Shown here piece by piece: positions 31,154 through 38,588 of a stretch of DNA of 39,031 bases. Below the pieces are notes generated by a model. That model searched no databases and had not been told where the DNA came from. It saw nothing but the letters and a program-made list of their open reading frames with translations. Position 1 is the first letter of the stretch, and the number at the start of each line of letters is the position of its first letter. This DNA comes from Acidobacteriota bacterium (GTDB lineage Bacteria; Acidobacteriota; JAAYUB01): contig JAAYUB010000076.1 in NCBI GenBank assembly GCA_012517875.1, positions 1 to 39,031 on the forward strand, written 5' to 3'. The position numbers were made by a program, and so were the translations under genes.

Positions 31154-31791
31154 AGCCGTCGGCCGTAACGGCCCATGAGCTGGGCCGAGGCGAGCACGCG
31201 TCCGCCCATGGCCCGCTCCAGATCCCGGGCGGTGCAGCCGGCGGGCAGGTCCAACGGTTCCGACAGCGCGAACAATTTGAAGTAGTACCGGTGCGCCGGC
31301 CCGTGGGGCGGACACGGCCCGCCGTAGCCCACGCGCCGGAAGCTGTTGACGCCCTGCCGGGAGCCGTCGGGCAGCTCGCCGGTCTTGGCCACGTTCTCCG
31401 CCAGGCTGGTGGCGCCGGCCGGGATGTTGAACATCACCCAGTGCACCCAGGTGCCCATGGGCGCGTCGGGGTCGTCGCATAACAGGGCGAAGCTCCGGGT
31501 GGCCGCGGGCGGCGTGCTCCAGGCCAGCGGCGGCGACACGTCAGGGCCGTCGCAGGTGTGGCGGGTGGGGATGGTCTGGCCTTCCACAAACGACGGACTG
31601 GACAACTGGAATTTCATAACACCCTCCTGGATCGCGGCCGGTCGGTCGTCGGGCCGATCGGTCGATCGCGCCGCCTGCCGATCGGCTGTCGGCGCGGATC
31701 TTCCGCCGGCCTGCCCGCAAGCCACCGCCAACGCGGCCGCCAGGGCAAGCACGACGGTCAACAGCCATGGGCCGAGTGGTCTGATCATCAT
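31150..31791 (-). CDS. PEBP (YbhB/YbcL-like) protein with lipoprotein leader
   Basis: A 213-aa protein. Residues 1-25 are a lipoprotein signal (MMIRPLGPWL, hydrophobic run, lipobox LAVAC with Cys25), then a Ser/Asp/Arg linker to about 58. From Met59 it is a phosphatidylethanolamine-binding fold of the Raf-kinase-inhibitor-like type: DGPDVSPPLAW, LLCDDPDAPMGTWVHWVMFNIP and GGPCPPHGPAHRYYFKLFAL. Bacterial members have uncertain function. Two starts are plausible: the upstream ATG (31791) gives the lipoprotein but has a weak ribosome site; the ATG at 31617 has a perfect AGGAGG 5 nt upstream and gives a 155-aa cytoplasmic form of standard family length. Both could be made. It converges with the PF04008 gene. 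Confidence 0.88.
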   Translation of the reverse strand: MMIRPLGPWLLTVVLALAAALAVACGQAGGRSAPTADRQAARSTDRPDDRPAAIQEGVMKFQLSSPSFVEGQTIPTRHTCDGPDVSPPLAWSTPPAATRSFALLCDDPDAPMGTWVHWVMFNIPAGATSLAENVAKTGELPDGSRQGVNSFRRVGYGGPCPPHGPAHRYYFKLFALSEPLDLPAGCTARDLERAMGGRVLASAQLMGRYGRRL

Positions 31792-31925
31792 GTCGCTGCG
31801 ATCCGCCGGCTGGAATTGTCACTATTCTATCACAACCGCCGATCCGTTGCGGAGGATGCGGCGCCGGGGGCATGGCGGTGAACAGTAAACAATTGGGTCG
31901 GAGATAGGCGTTCCGGGTGTGTCGG

Positions 31926-31971
31926 GCTCGTAATTCGTCAATGTGATCGTGATCGTGATGCGTGATCGTGC
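31926..31971 (+). repeat. Intergenic repeat family A, partial copy A4
   Basis: GCTCGTAATTCGTCAATGTG followed by a GATCGTGATCGTGATG run matches the middle of A1 in the same orientation. It is truncated on both sides. Confidence 0.5.
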
Positions 31972-32120
31972 GCACATGCGCAATCAACGGGAACATCACC
32001 GTGCGCACGCGGGCCGCAGGAGGCGGCGGCGACCTGCCGAGCATGATGGCGCTGGTGGTGGACGGGGTTCCAACCGGCTGGTCGCTTTGGATCAACAGCA
32101 GTTTCAGCATCGCTGAGTGA
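31962..32120 (+). pseudogene. Possible C-terminal gene remnant
   Basis: An open frame without proper start encodes about 52 residues ending DLPSMMALVVDGVPTGWSLW and INSSFSIAE before TGA (32118-32120). The ending reads like the C-terminus of a real folded protein, whereas the part before 31980 lies in repeat A4. No ribosome site is present. It could be the remnant of a gene cut by repeat insertion, or chance. The parent family is not recognised. Confidence 0.3.
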
Positions 32121-32185
32121 AAACAGACTCAACGGCGTCTGTTCATCACCGCAAGCCGCATCCACAGAGTTTCACCGGGCAACCA

Positions 32186-32280
32186 TCCGATGTCCGATGT
32201 CCGAAGTCCGATGTCCTCTTGGTGGAACGAGCCTCGAGACTCGAGCCTCGATTACGAATTACGATCACGATTTCGATGAA
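32186..32280 (-). repeat. Intergenic repeat family A, copy A5
   Basis: In A2 orientation: TCCGATGTCCGATGTCCG, GGTGGAACGAGCCTCGAGAC, TCGAGCCTCGATTACGAATT, ACGATCACGATTTCGATGAA. It overlaps the last codons and stop of the Smr gene, giving the Smr protein its SSSKS end. Confidence 0.6.
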
Positions 32281-32600
32281 GAATCCGAGGCCCTGAGCCA
32301 CACGAGGGTGGCGCCCCAGTGGCCGCGACCGGGCGGGGCGTCGGCGAACTGCTCCACAAAATCCAGGCGGGCCAGCAGCGTCTGCACCCGCCGGCGCTGG
32401 ACGCCGATCCCTTTGCCGTGGATGAGGCGCACCTCGCGCCAGCCGCGGGCGCGGCACTCGCGGAGGTACGCCTCGACCACCGAGGGGATGTCCGCCGGGG
32501 CGAAGGCGTGCAGGTCGAGGGCGTCCTCGATGGGGAGGGCCACGTACGAATCATCTTCGGGATCGGCCGGGGGCGGGGCGGGGGGCTCGCCGGCCCGCAC
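32265..32600 (-). CDS. Smr-domain protein
   Basis: A 111-aa protein consisting of a Pro-rich start and one Smr (MutS2 C-terminal-like) domain: LDLHAFAPADIPSVVEAYLRE, then EVRLIHGKGIGVQRRRVQTLL and GHWGATLVWL. Stand-alone Smr proteins are nucleases or nucleic-acid-binding proteins; LDLH and the HGKG motif, where the catalytic His-Gly-Lys lies, are present. The start is a GTG at 32600, one base after the stop of the preceding gene, with AGGAAG upstream, so it is translationally coupled to it. The stop codon and last five residues lie inside intergenic repeat A5, so the original end may have been replaced. Family is certain. Confidence 0.92.
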   Translation of the reverse strand: MRAGEPPAPPPADPEDDSYVALPIEDALDLHAFAPADIPSVVEAYLRECRARGWREVRLIHGKGIGVQRRRVQTLLARLDFVEQFADAPPGRGHWGATLVWLRASDSSSKS

Positions 32601-32601
32601 G

Positions 32602-33405
32602 TCACACTTCCTGGATGCGTTTGCTCAGGATCGTCCGGATATCGTCCAGGCTGCGCTTGTAGATCAGGCTCATGACATAGAGCTCGTTGGCCAGGAACAG
32701 GGGCACCAGGCAGTACTCGAGCAGCAGGGCGCTGAACAGCTGCGGGTGCTCCATGAGCGTGGTGAACGCGGGGGCGGAAATATTGTGGTACACCTTGAGG
32801 ATGCGCGATTTGGCGTACGACATCTTGCGCTTTTCGAGAACCACGTCCTCCTTGTGGGTCAGGAACTCGCGGATTTTCTTGTCGTGCAGCGGCTTGAGCT
32901 GGGATTTGGCCTTCTTGCTGAACTGCTCGAAGGCGTCGTGCATCTGCTTGAGGCGGTCCACCTGGGGATCGATGATGAACTGCTTGGCCTTGGCCGCCTT
33001 CCAGTGGAGCGTCGCGTTGCGGAAATTGTACTGGAAGCGCTTCATCACGTAATCCATGTTCACGTCGCGCAGATTCTTTTCGAACACGTCTGCGGCCGGA
33101 AGCTGGAAGTCCTCCAGCTTGAAATCGTCGTGATAGACGTTGACCGACGTTTCCACCACTTTGTGCCGCGCTTCGGTGTAAATCTCCAGGGCATAGACGT
33201 TGTTCAGGTCCATGTTGAACCGGTTGTGGAGCCGGAGACGGAGCTGGGTGGGTGAATCGGCCGCGCCCGCGCCGGTTTCCTTCTTGATTTCCCGGTTCAG
33301 ACTGGTGTCGATCTTGGCCCCGAGATCGTTGTGGCGGAACAGGATCATCGCGTTGTACACGATTTCTTCGAGAGTGTTGTCCTGGATTTCAATGAAGTCC
33401 TTCAC
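32602..33405 (-). CDS. Conserved-looking protein of unknown function coupled to Smr
   Basis: A 267-aa soluble protein that I do not recognise. The N-terminal half (about 1-110) looks beta-rich (IEIQDNTLEEIVYNAMILFR, VYALEIYTEARHKVVETSV); the middle (110-200) is strongly charged and helical with many Lys (KKAKSQLKPLHDKKIREFLTH); the end has a hydrophobic helix (LLLEYCLVPLFLANELYVMSL). Codon use is less GC-biased than in the neighbours. The GTG at 33405 has GGAGG 5 nt upstream. Its stop precedes the Smr start by one base, so the two products are made together and may act in the same RNA or DNA process; this is inference from coupling only. A promoter lies at 33535-33563. Confidence 0.75.
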   Translation of the reverse strand: MKDFIEIQDNTLEEIVYNAMILFRHNDLGAKIDTSLNREIKKETGAGAADSPTQLRLRLHNRFNMDLNNVYALEIYTEARHKVVETSVNVYHDDFKLEDFQLPAADVFEKNLRDVNMDYVMKRFQYNFRNATLHWKAAKAKQFIIDPQVDRLKQMHDAFEQFSKKAKSQLKPLHDKKIREFLTHKEDVVLEKRKMSYAKSRILKVYHNISAPAFTTLMEHPQLFSALLLEYCLVPLFLANELYVMSLIYKRSLDDIRTILSKRIQEV

Positions 33406-33534
33406 GCGGTCCTCCGGAGAAGCGAAAAGATGGGGCGCAGACAGCCCTGGCGGGTGATGGGGAACACACTGGCAATCTGGCGCGCTGTCGGCATGCTGGT
33501 CGACTCGCGGGAATCGAATCCTGACGAGATCGTC

Positions 33535-33563
33535 AGTTTAGCGGATAATTTTCAGAGATTCAA
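33535..33563 (-). promoter_or_regulatory. Promoter of unknown gene-Smr operon
   Basis: On the minus strand TTGAAT (33563-33558) and TAAACT (33540-33535) are 17 bp apart. The leader would be about 120 nt. Confidence 0.45.
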
Positions 33564-33614
33564 GCATTTGGTTGAAAAATGGTTTGAAAACGTGCGCTGC
33601 GGCCGGCATCTGAG

Positions 33615-33620
33615 TATAAT
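33615..33620 (+). promoter_or_regulatory. -10 box of heme operon
   Basis: A perfect TATAAT at 33615-33620, about 50 bp before the first heme-operon gene. No good -35 box is seen at 16-18 bp, so it may need an activator. Confidence 0.45.
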
Positions 33621-33669
33621 TGGCGGACAATGCGGCGGATAGAGGCGCCGTCGATCGGAAAAGGATGCC

Positions 33670-34767
33670 ATGGAACAGGTGTTTTCACCCAAATGGATTG
33701 CCTGGGAGACCACCCGCCGGTGCAACTTGCGGTGCATCCATTGCCGGTCGTCTTCGGGGGCGCAATCGCCGGCGGACGGATTTTCCACCGCCGACGGGTT
33801 TCAACTCATTGATGACATTGCTGATTACCACCCCGCCGTGCTGGTCCTGTCGGGGGGCGAACCGCTGCTCCGCACAGATATCTTTGATTTGGCGCAGCAC
33901 GGCACCGACCGCGGCTTGCGGATGTGCCTGGCCACCAACGGTACGCTGGTGGACGATGCGGTGTGCGAGCGGATCAAGGCGTCCGGCATCCGGATCGTGT
34001 CGCTGTCGCTGGACGGCTCCACAGCGGCGGTGCACGACAACTTCCGCGCGCAACCCGGCGCCTTTGCCGGCACGGTGCGGGCCGCGGAGCTGTTCCGCAC
34101 CGCCGGGATCGAGTTCATCATCAACTCCTCGTTCACCCGCCGGAACCAGGCGGATATCGCCGCCACCTTCCGCCTGGCCAAATCCCTGGGCGCCACCGCC
34201 TGGTACATGTTCATGATCGTGCCCACCGGGCGGGGCGAGGACGTGCTGGCGGAGCTGATCTCCGCCGACGATTACGAGGAGCTCCTGCGCTGGCACTACG
34301 AGCAGGAGAAGCGCGAGCCGGATATGCTCATGCGCCCCACCTGCGCCCCCCACTACTACCGCATCGTGGCCGAGGAGAATCGCAAGGCCGGTGAGAAGCT
34401 GGCCCGCCGCTCGCTCAAGTTCAGCACCGGTGGCGCCAAGGGGTGCATCGCCGGACAGACCATCTGCCTCATTGACAACAAGGGGGAGGTGTATCCCTGC
34501 TCCTATTTTCCGCGCTCGGCGGGCAACGTCCGGCGCACACCCTTCCGCGAGATCTGGGAGAAGAGCAGCCTGCTGAACGAACTGCGTGACTACCGCAATT
34601 TCAAAGGCAAGTGCGGCCAGTGCGAGTACCTGAAAATCTGCGGCGGCTGCCGCGCCCGCGCCTACGCCGTCACCGGCGACTACATGGACGAGGAGCCGTT
34701 TTGCAACTACGTGCCGGCCCGGCTCCGGCACGCCGGCGGCTCTTCCAAGCAAGAGGCCACTTCATGA
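33670..34767 (+). CDS. SPASM radical SAM enzyme, AhbD/heme-pathway type
   Basis: A 365-aa radical SAM protein heading the heme operon. Cys18, Cys22 and Cys25 ([12 protein letters not shown]) bind the SAM 4Fe-4S cluster; [16 protein letters not shown] and [11 protein letters not shown] complete the barrel. The SPASM end (from about 255) has cysteines for auxiliary clusters: [30 protein letters not shown] and PFC. This layout matches AhbD (coproheme decarboxylase of the siroheme-dependent pathway) and NirJ. The exact partner cannot be told from sequence alone, but its place before hemE, with which it shares an ATGA stop/start, argues for heme synthesis. AAGGA lies 5 nt before the ATG at 33670. 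The radical SAM/SPASM class is certain; the AhbD-like role is inferred. Confidence 0.88.
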   Translation: MEQVFSPKWIAWETTRRCNLRCIHCRSSSGAQSPADGFSTADGFQLIDDIADYHPAVLVLSGGEPLLRTDIFDLAQHGTDRGLRMCLATNGTLVDDAVCERIKASGIRIVSLSLDGSTAAVHDNFRAQPGAFAGTVRAAELFRTAGIEFIINSSFTRRNQADIAATFRLAKSLGATAWYMFMIVPTGRGEDVLAELISADDYEELLRWHYEQEKREPDMLMRPTCAPHYYRIVAEENRKAGEKLARRSLKFSTGGAKGCIAGQTICLIDNKGEVYPCSYFPRSAGNVRRTPFREIWEKSSLLNELRDYRNFKGKCGQCEYLKICGGCRARAYAVTGDYMDEEPFCNYVPARLRHAGGSSKQEATS

Positions 34768-35798
34768 ACCCCACCACCCGTTTCCTGGACGTGCTCCACG
34801 GCCGCCGGCCCGACACCACCCCCATCTGGATCATGCGCCAGGCGGGCCGCTACCTCCCCGAGTACCGGGAGCTGCGCGCCCGGCACGACTTCCTGGAGCT
34901 GTGCCGGACGCCGGAACTGGCTGTCGAGGTGACGCTGCAGCCACTGCGGCGCTTTCCACTCGACGCGGCCATCCTGTTCTCCGACATCCTGATTCCGCTG
35001 GCCGGCATGGGCCAGGCGCTGACTTTCCACGAAGGCGAGGGGCCGCGCCTGGAGCCCGTGCGGACCGAGGCGGACCTGGCGGCGCTCGATCCCGGGCGCG
35101 TCCCCGAGGCCAACGCCTTCGTGCCGGCGGCGATCCGCCTGCTCCAGGGCGAGCTGGCCGGCCGGGCGCCGCTGATCGGCTTCGCCGGCGCGCCGTTCAC
35201 GCTGGCGTGTTACGCGGTGGAGGGGGGCGGCTCCCATTACTTCCGCTGGGTCAAGGGGATGATGTTCGAGGCGCCGGAGTTGTTCCACCGCCTCATGGAG
35301 ACTATCACCCGGGCGCTGGAGCACTACATCGGCGCCCAGCTCGCCGCCGGCGTCGACGCCTTTCAACTTTTCGACACCTGGGGCGGCATCCTGTCCCGGC
35401 CGCACTACGAGGCGTTCGCCCTGCCGTACACCAGGCGGCTGCTGGCGGCGGTCGGCGCCGCCGGCGTGCCGGCGATCTACTACGTGCTCGACGGGGCGCA
35501 CCTCCTGGACCTGGTGGACGGCGCGGGCGCGCCGGCCCTGGGCCTGGACTGGCGGACGCCGCTGGCCGACGTGCGCGCCCGGGTGGGTTCGGACCGGGTG
35601 CTCCAGGGGAATCTCGACACCGCCGTCCTCTACGGCACGCCCGAGGCGCTGCGGCGCGAGACGGCCGCCGTCATCGCCGGGGCGGGAGAGCGGCACGTCT
35701 TCAACCTGGGCCACGGCATCTGGCCCGACGCGCCCGTGGACATGGTCGCCCGGCTGGTGGACCTGGTCCACGAGCTGGGCCGCCGCGGGGACCGCTGA
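34764..35798 (+). CDS. hemE: Uroporphyrinogen decarboxylase
   Basis: A 344-aa enzyme that decarboxylates the four acetate side chains of uroporphyrinogen III to give coproporphyrinogen III in the cytoplasm. Both family signatures are present: [18 protein letters not shown] near 18-35 (with the Arg and Asp region of the substrate pocket) and [19 protein letters not shown] near 138-156; the end has [12 protein letters not shown]. The length is normal. The ATG at 34764 overlaps the previous stop (ATGA), and hemH follows after two bases, so the operon is tightly coupled. Assignment is certain. Confidence 0.97.
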   Translation: MNPTTRFLDVLHGRRPDTTPIWIMRQAGRYLPEYRELRARHDFLELCRTPELAVEVTLQPLRRFPLDAAILFSDILIPLAGMGQALTFHEGEGPRLEPVRTEADLAALDPGRVPEANAFVPAAIRLLQGELAGRAPLIGFAGAPFTLACYAVEGGGSHYFRWVKGMMFEAPELFHRLMETITRALEHYIGAQLAAGVDAFQLFDTWGGILSRPHYEAFALPYTRRLLAAVGAAGVPAIYYVLDGAHLLDLVDGAGAPALGLDWRTPLADVRARVGSDRVLQGNLDTAVLYGTPEALRRETAAVIAGAGERHVFNLGHGIWPDAPVDMVARLVDLVHELGRRGDR

Positions 35799-35800
35799 GC

Positions 35801-36790
35801 ATGGCTGCGGCCGCGCGCACCGGCGTGTTGCTCCTGGCCATGGGCGGTCCGGAATCCCCGGTCGAGATCCAGCCGTACCTCCAGGAGTTGCTGCGGGACC
35901 GCCGGCTGGTGCCGCTCCCCGGGCCGGCCGTGTTCCAGGAACTATTCGCGCGGAAGATCTCGCGCCGGCGAGCGCCGCAAATCGCGGCGCGCTACGCCGA
36001 CGCGGCCGGTGGCGCCTCGCCGCTGAATCCCATCACCCGCCGCCAGGCGGCCGGGCTCGAGGGGCGGCTGCGACGCGCAGGCGGCGATTGGTGCGTGGCG
36101 CCGGCGTTCCGCTACCAACCGGCGCTCACGGACGAGTCGGTCCGCCGGCTGGCGGAGTTCCGCCCGGAGCGGGTGGTGGCGCTGCCGCTATATCCGTTCT
36201 ACTCCCACGCCACCTCGGGTTCCTCACTCGAGGACGCGCGAGCCCGCTGGGCGGCGGGCGCGCCCGCCGGGTGGGCGGGGGAGTGGCTGGAGGTCCGCGA
36301 CTGGAGCGGCGAGCCCGGCTACCTCGACTGGCTGGCCGGCCGCGCCACGGCGGAGCTGGAGCGGCTGGGATTCGCGCCTGCCGGCGCGGTGGTGCTGCCG
36401 TCCGTCCACGGCCTGCCCGAGTCCATGGTCCGCCGGGGCGATCCCTACCGGACCCAGGTGGACGCGGCGATCGCCGGGCTGCGGGCGCGGCTGGGCGGCT
36501 GGCGGGTGGAACTGGGCTTCCAGAGCAAGTTCGGCCCCGGGCGCTGGTTGCAACCGTACACCGACGCGCTGATCGGCCGGCTGGCCGCCGAGGGCGTCCG
36601 CGATGTGCTGATGGTGCCGCTGGGCTTCGTCGCCGAGAACCTGGAGACGCTCTGGGACATGGACCGCGTGTTCGCGCAACAGGCCCGGGACGCCGGCATC
36701 GGGCGCTTCGCCCGGCTGGCATGCCCCGACGATGACCCGGCATTCATCGAGATCATGGAACGGCTGGTTCGCGCCCGCCTCGGCGGGTGA
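35801..36790 (+). CDS. hemH: Ferrochelatase (proto- or coproporphyrin)
   Basis: A 329-aa chelatase that inserts Fe(II) into a porphyrin. Catalytic residues are visible: His203 in PSVHGLPESMVRRGDPY and Glu282 in GFVAENLETLWDMD. GGPESPVEIQPYLQELLRD near the start is the usual family opening, and QSKFGPGRWLQPYT matches the substrate-loop region. Whether the substrate is protoporphyrin (PPH) or coproporphyrin (CPFC) cannot be decided from these motifs. No long C-terminal extension is present. It begins two bases after the hemE stop and lies 32 bp before hemY. Confidence 0.95.
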   Translation: MAAAARTGVLLLAMGGPESPVEIQPYLQELLRDRRLVPLPGPAVFQELFARKISRRRAPQIAARYADAAGGASPLNPITRRQAAGLEGRLRRAGGDWCVAPAFRYQPALTDESVRRLAEFRPERVVALPLYPFYSHATSGSSLEDARARWAAGAPAGWAGEWLEVRDWSGEPGYLDWLAGRATAELERLGFAPAGAVVLPSVHGLPESMVRRGDPYRTQVDAAIAGLRARLGGWRVELGFQSKFGPGRWLQPYTDALIGRLAAEGVRDVLMVPLGFVAENLETLWDMDRVFAQQARDAGIGRFARLACPDDDPAFIEIMERLVRARLGG

Positions 36791-36822
36791 GGGCGCCGGC
36801 CCCGCAGGGAGGACGAACGAAC

Positions 36823-38265
36823 ATGGCGGACGAGCGGACCTACAGGCCGCGGGTGGTCATCGCCGGCGGCGGCATCTCCGGGCTGGCCACCGGCTGGCTG
36901 GTGCAGGAGGCCCTGCGCGACGCCCACCTGCCCCTCGGGGCGGAGGTGGTGGTGCTGGAGCCCGAGGCGCGGCCGGGCGGCAAGATCTGGACCGTGGCCG
37001 AGGCGGGCTACCGGGTGGAGGCAGGGCCCAGCGGCTTTCTCGATTCGAAGCCCTGGACGCTGGACCTGGTGAAGCGGCTGGGTCTGGACGCCGAGCTGCT
37101 CCGTTCCGACGACGCCGCCCGCAAGCGCTACATCTATCTGAACGGCGAGCTCCATCGCCTGCCGGAGAATCCGCCCATGTTCCTCAAGTCGCGCCTCCTC
37201 ACCTGGCGCGGCAAGCTGCGCATCGCCGCCGAGCTCTGGCAGCGGCCGTACCGCGGCGAGGCCGAGGAGACGCTGGCGGCGTTCGCCCGCCGGCGGCTGG
37301 GCGAGGAGGCGTACCGGCGGCTCCCGGACCCCATGGTCATGGGCGTCTTCGCCGGCAATCCCGAAACCATGAGCCTGCGGAGCGCCTTCCCGCGCATCTT
37401 CGAGCTGGAACGCGACTACGGCGGGCTGTTCAAGGCCATGTTCCGCCTGGCCCGGGAGAAGCGGCGGCGGGGCGAGAACAGCGAGTCGGGTCCCGCCGGA
37501 CCCGGCGGCGCGCTCACGTCGTTCAACACCGGCCTGGACGCGATCACCGGCGAGCTGGCGGCGCGCCTCGGTGACGGGGTGCGCCTCGGCCGCGGGGTCG
37601 CGCATGTGGCGCGCAACGGCCGCGGCTTTGCCGTGACGCTGGACGACGGCGAAACCCTGGCGGCGGACGCGTTCGTCTCGGCGGCGCCGGCCGACGCCGC
37701 CGGGCGGTTCCTCGACGGCGTGCTGCCGGAGCTGGCGGCCGAGTTCCGGGCACTGCCCTACTCGCCCATGGCGGTGGTGGCGCTCGGCTTTGCGCCCGGG
37801 CGCGGGGTGGCCGCGCCCGACGGCTTCGGCTTTCTGGCCCCCTGGACGGAGCGACGCGACATCCTGGGCGTGCTCTGGACTTCCTCGATCTTCCCCGGTC
37901 GGCGGGCGCCTGATGGCGGCGTGCTGCTCACGGTGATGATGGGCGGCGCCCGCCGCACCGACATCGCCGGCCGCACCGACGCCGAGGTGCTGGCCGACGC
38001 CCGCCGCGAGGTGGCCGCCACCATGGGGGTGGCGGCGGAGCCCGATTTCGTGAAGATCTTCCGCTGGAACCGGGCTATCCCCCAGTACAACGTCGGCCAC
38101 TGGGCGCTACGCACCCGCGTGGAACGAGTGCCGGACCAGGTGCCGGGCTTATGGGTGGTGGGGAACGCGTTCCACGGCATCGGGGTCAACGACTGCTGCG
38201 CCGCGGCGCTGCGCACCGCCGCCGCTGTCGCCGCCCACCTCCGCGCCAACCATCCGGAATCATAA
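36823..38265 (+). CDS. hemY: HemY-type porphyrinogen oxidase (FAD)
   Basis: A 480-aa FAD flavoprotein of the HemY/PPOX family. It oxidises protoporphyrinogen IX or, in the CgoX branch, coproporphyrinogen III, to the porphyrin with O2 or another acceptor. The FAD motif is IAGGGISGLATG (about residues 13-24), followed by the second motif RPGGKIWTV and by AGPSGFLDSKPWTLDLVKRLGL. The C-terminal end has LWVVGNAFHGIGVNDCCAAALRTAA, the conserved FAD-binding tail. GGGAGG lies upstream of the ATG at 36823. It is the last gene of the operon and is followed by two hairpins. Family is certain; the substrate branch is discussed as a finding. Confidence 0.95.
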   Translation: MADERTYRPRVVIAGGGISGLATGWLVQEALRDAHLPLGAEVVVLEPEARPGGKIWTVAEAGYRVEAGPSGFLDSKPWTLDLVKRLGLDAELLRSDDAARKRYIYLNGELHRLPENPPMFLKSRLLTWRGKLRIAAELWQRPYRGEAEETLAAFARRRLGEEAYRRLPDPMVMGVFAGNPETMSLRSAFPRIFELERDYGGLFKAMFRLAREKRRRGENSESGPAGPGGALTSFNTGLDAITGELAARLGDGVRLGRGVAHVARNGRGFAVTLDDGETLAADAFVSAAPADAAGRFLDGVLPELAAEFRALPYSPMAVVALGFAPGRGVAAPDGFGFLAPWTERRDILGVLWTSSIFPGRRAPDGGVLLTVMMGGARRTDIAGRTDAEVLADARREVAATMGVAAEPDFVKIFRWNRAIPQYNVGHWALRTRVERVPDQVPGLWVVGNAFHGIGVNDCCAAALRTAAAVAAHLRANHPES

Positions 38266-38289
38266 AACCACCCGGCGTTTTCCAAGCCG

Positions 38290-38311
38290 CGCGCCCCAGG
38301 CATGGGGCGCG
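38290..38311 (+). terminator. Hairpin after heme operon
   Basis: CGCGCCCC (38290-38297) pairs with GGGGCGCG (38304-38311) around loop AGGCAT, directly followed by a smaller hairpin GAGAA-ATGAAG-TTCTC. No T-run is present. Confidence 0.5.
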
Positions 38312-38383
38312 GAGAAATGAAGTTCTCGCGGAAAGACTGTCCCCCCGCCCCACTGCCGAGGCGCGACGCGTTCATCGCGTTCT

Positions 38384-38505
38384 GCATGAAGATTTGCACC
38401 CAATGACAGTGAATTCGAGCCAGAGATGCAAGCCGCCGGATGCTCGTCCTCGCAGGCTGCCGCAGGGCGGAGGATGGGGGGCGTTTGGGGAGGGCATGAA
38501 GATTT
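38384..38505. repeat. 12-bp direct repeats flanking a 98-bp segment
   Basis: GCATGAAGATTT occurs at 38384-38395 and 38494-38505. The 98 bp between are GC-rich and without a gene. The pattern resembles a target duplication around a small inserted element, or two copies of a dispersed motif. Confidence 0.4.
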
Positions 38506-38588
38506 TTCGCAACGAACTCACGGGGCGTGCCGATAATTGAATCACCCAGCAATGTCGGAGCCAGAAAACATACTCATTGGAGGGTATC

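Larger units (their letters stand above)
31792..32264. other. Intergenic region, 473 bp
   Basis: It contains no intact gene. It holds repeat copies A4 (31926-31971) and A5 (from 32186), which face each other in inverted orientation, and between them a possible gene remnant (31962-32120). Confidence 0.5.
38266..38588. other. Intergenic region, 323 bp
   Basis: No gene is seen. It carries two hairpins after hemY (38290-38311 and GAGAA/TTCTC at 38312-38327), a 12-bp direct repeat pair (38384, 38494) and a GATAAT box at 38532-38537 that may belong to the Gly-rich protein gene. Confidence 0.5.

Noticed and set aside
33432-33642. Possible 70-aa plus-strand frame before the heme operon
   Set aside because: Part of it reads protein-like (SRESNPDEIVSLADNF), but its GGAG is 11 nt from the ATG and it overlaps the leader and promoters of both flanking operons. 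It was not supported enough to call.
36445-38100. 551-aa minus-strand frame over hemH/hemY
   Set aside because: It is a shadow of two certain genes on the plus strand.
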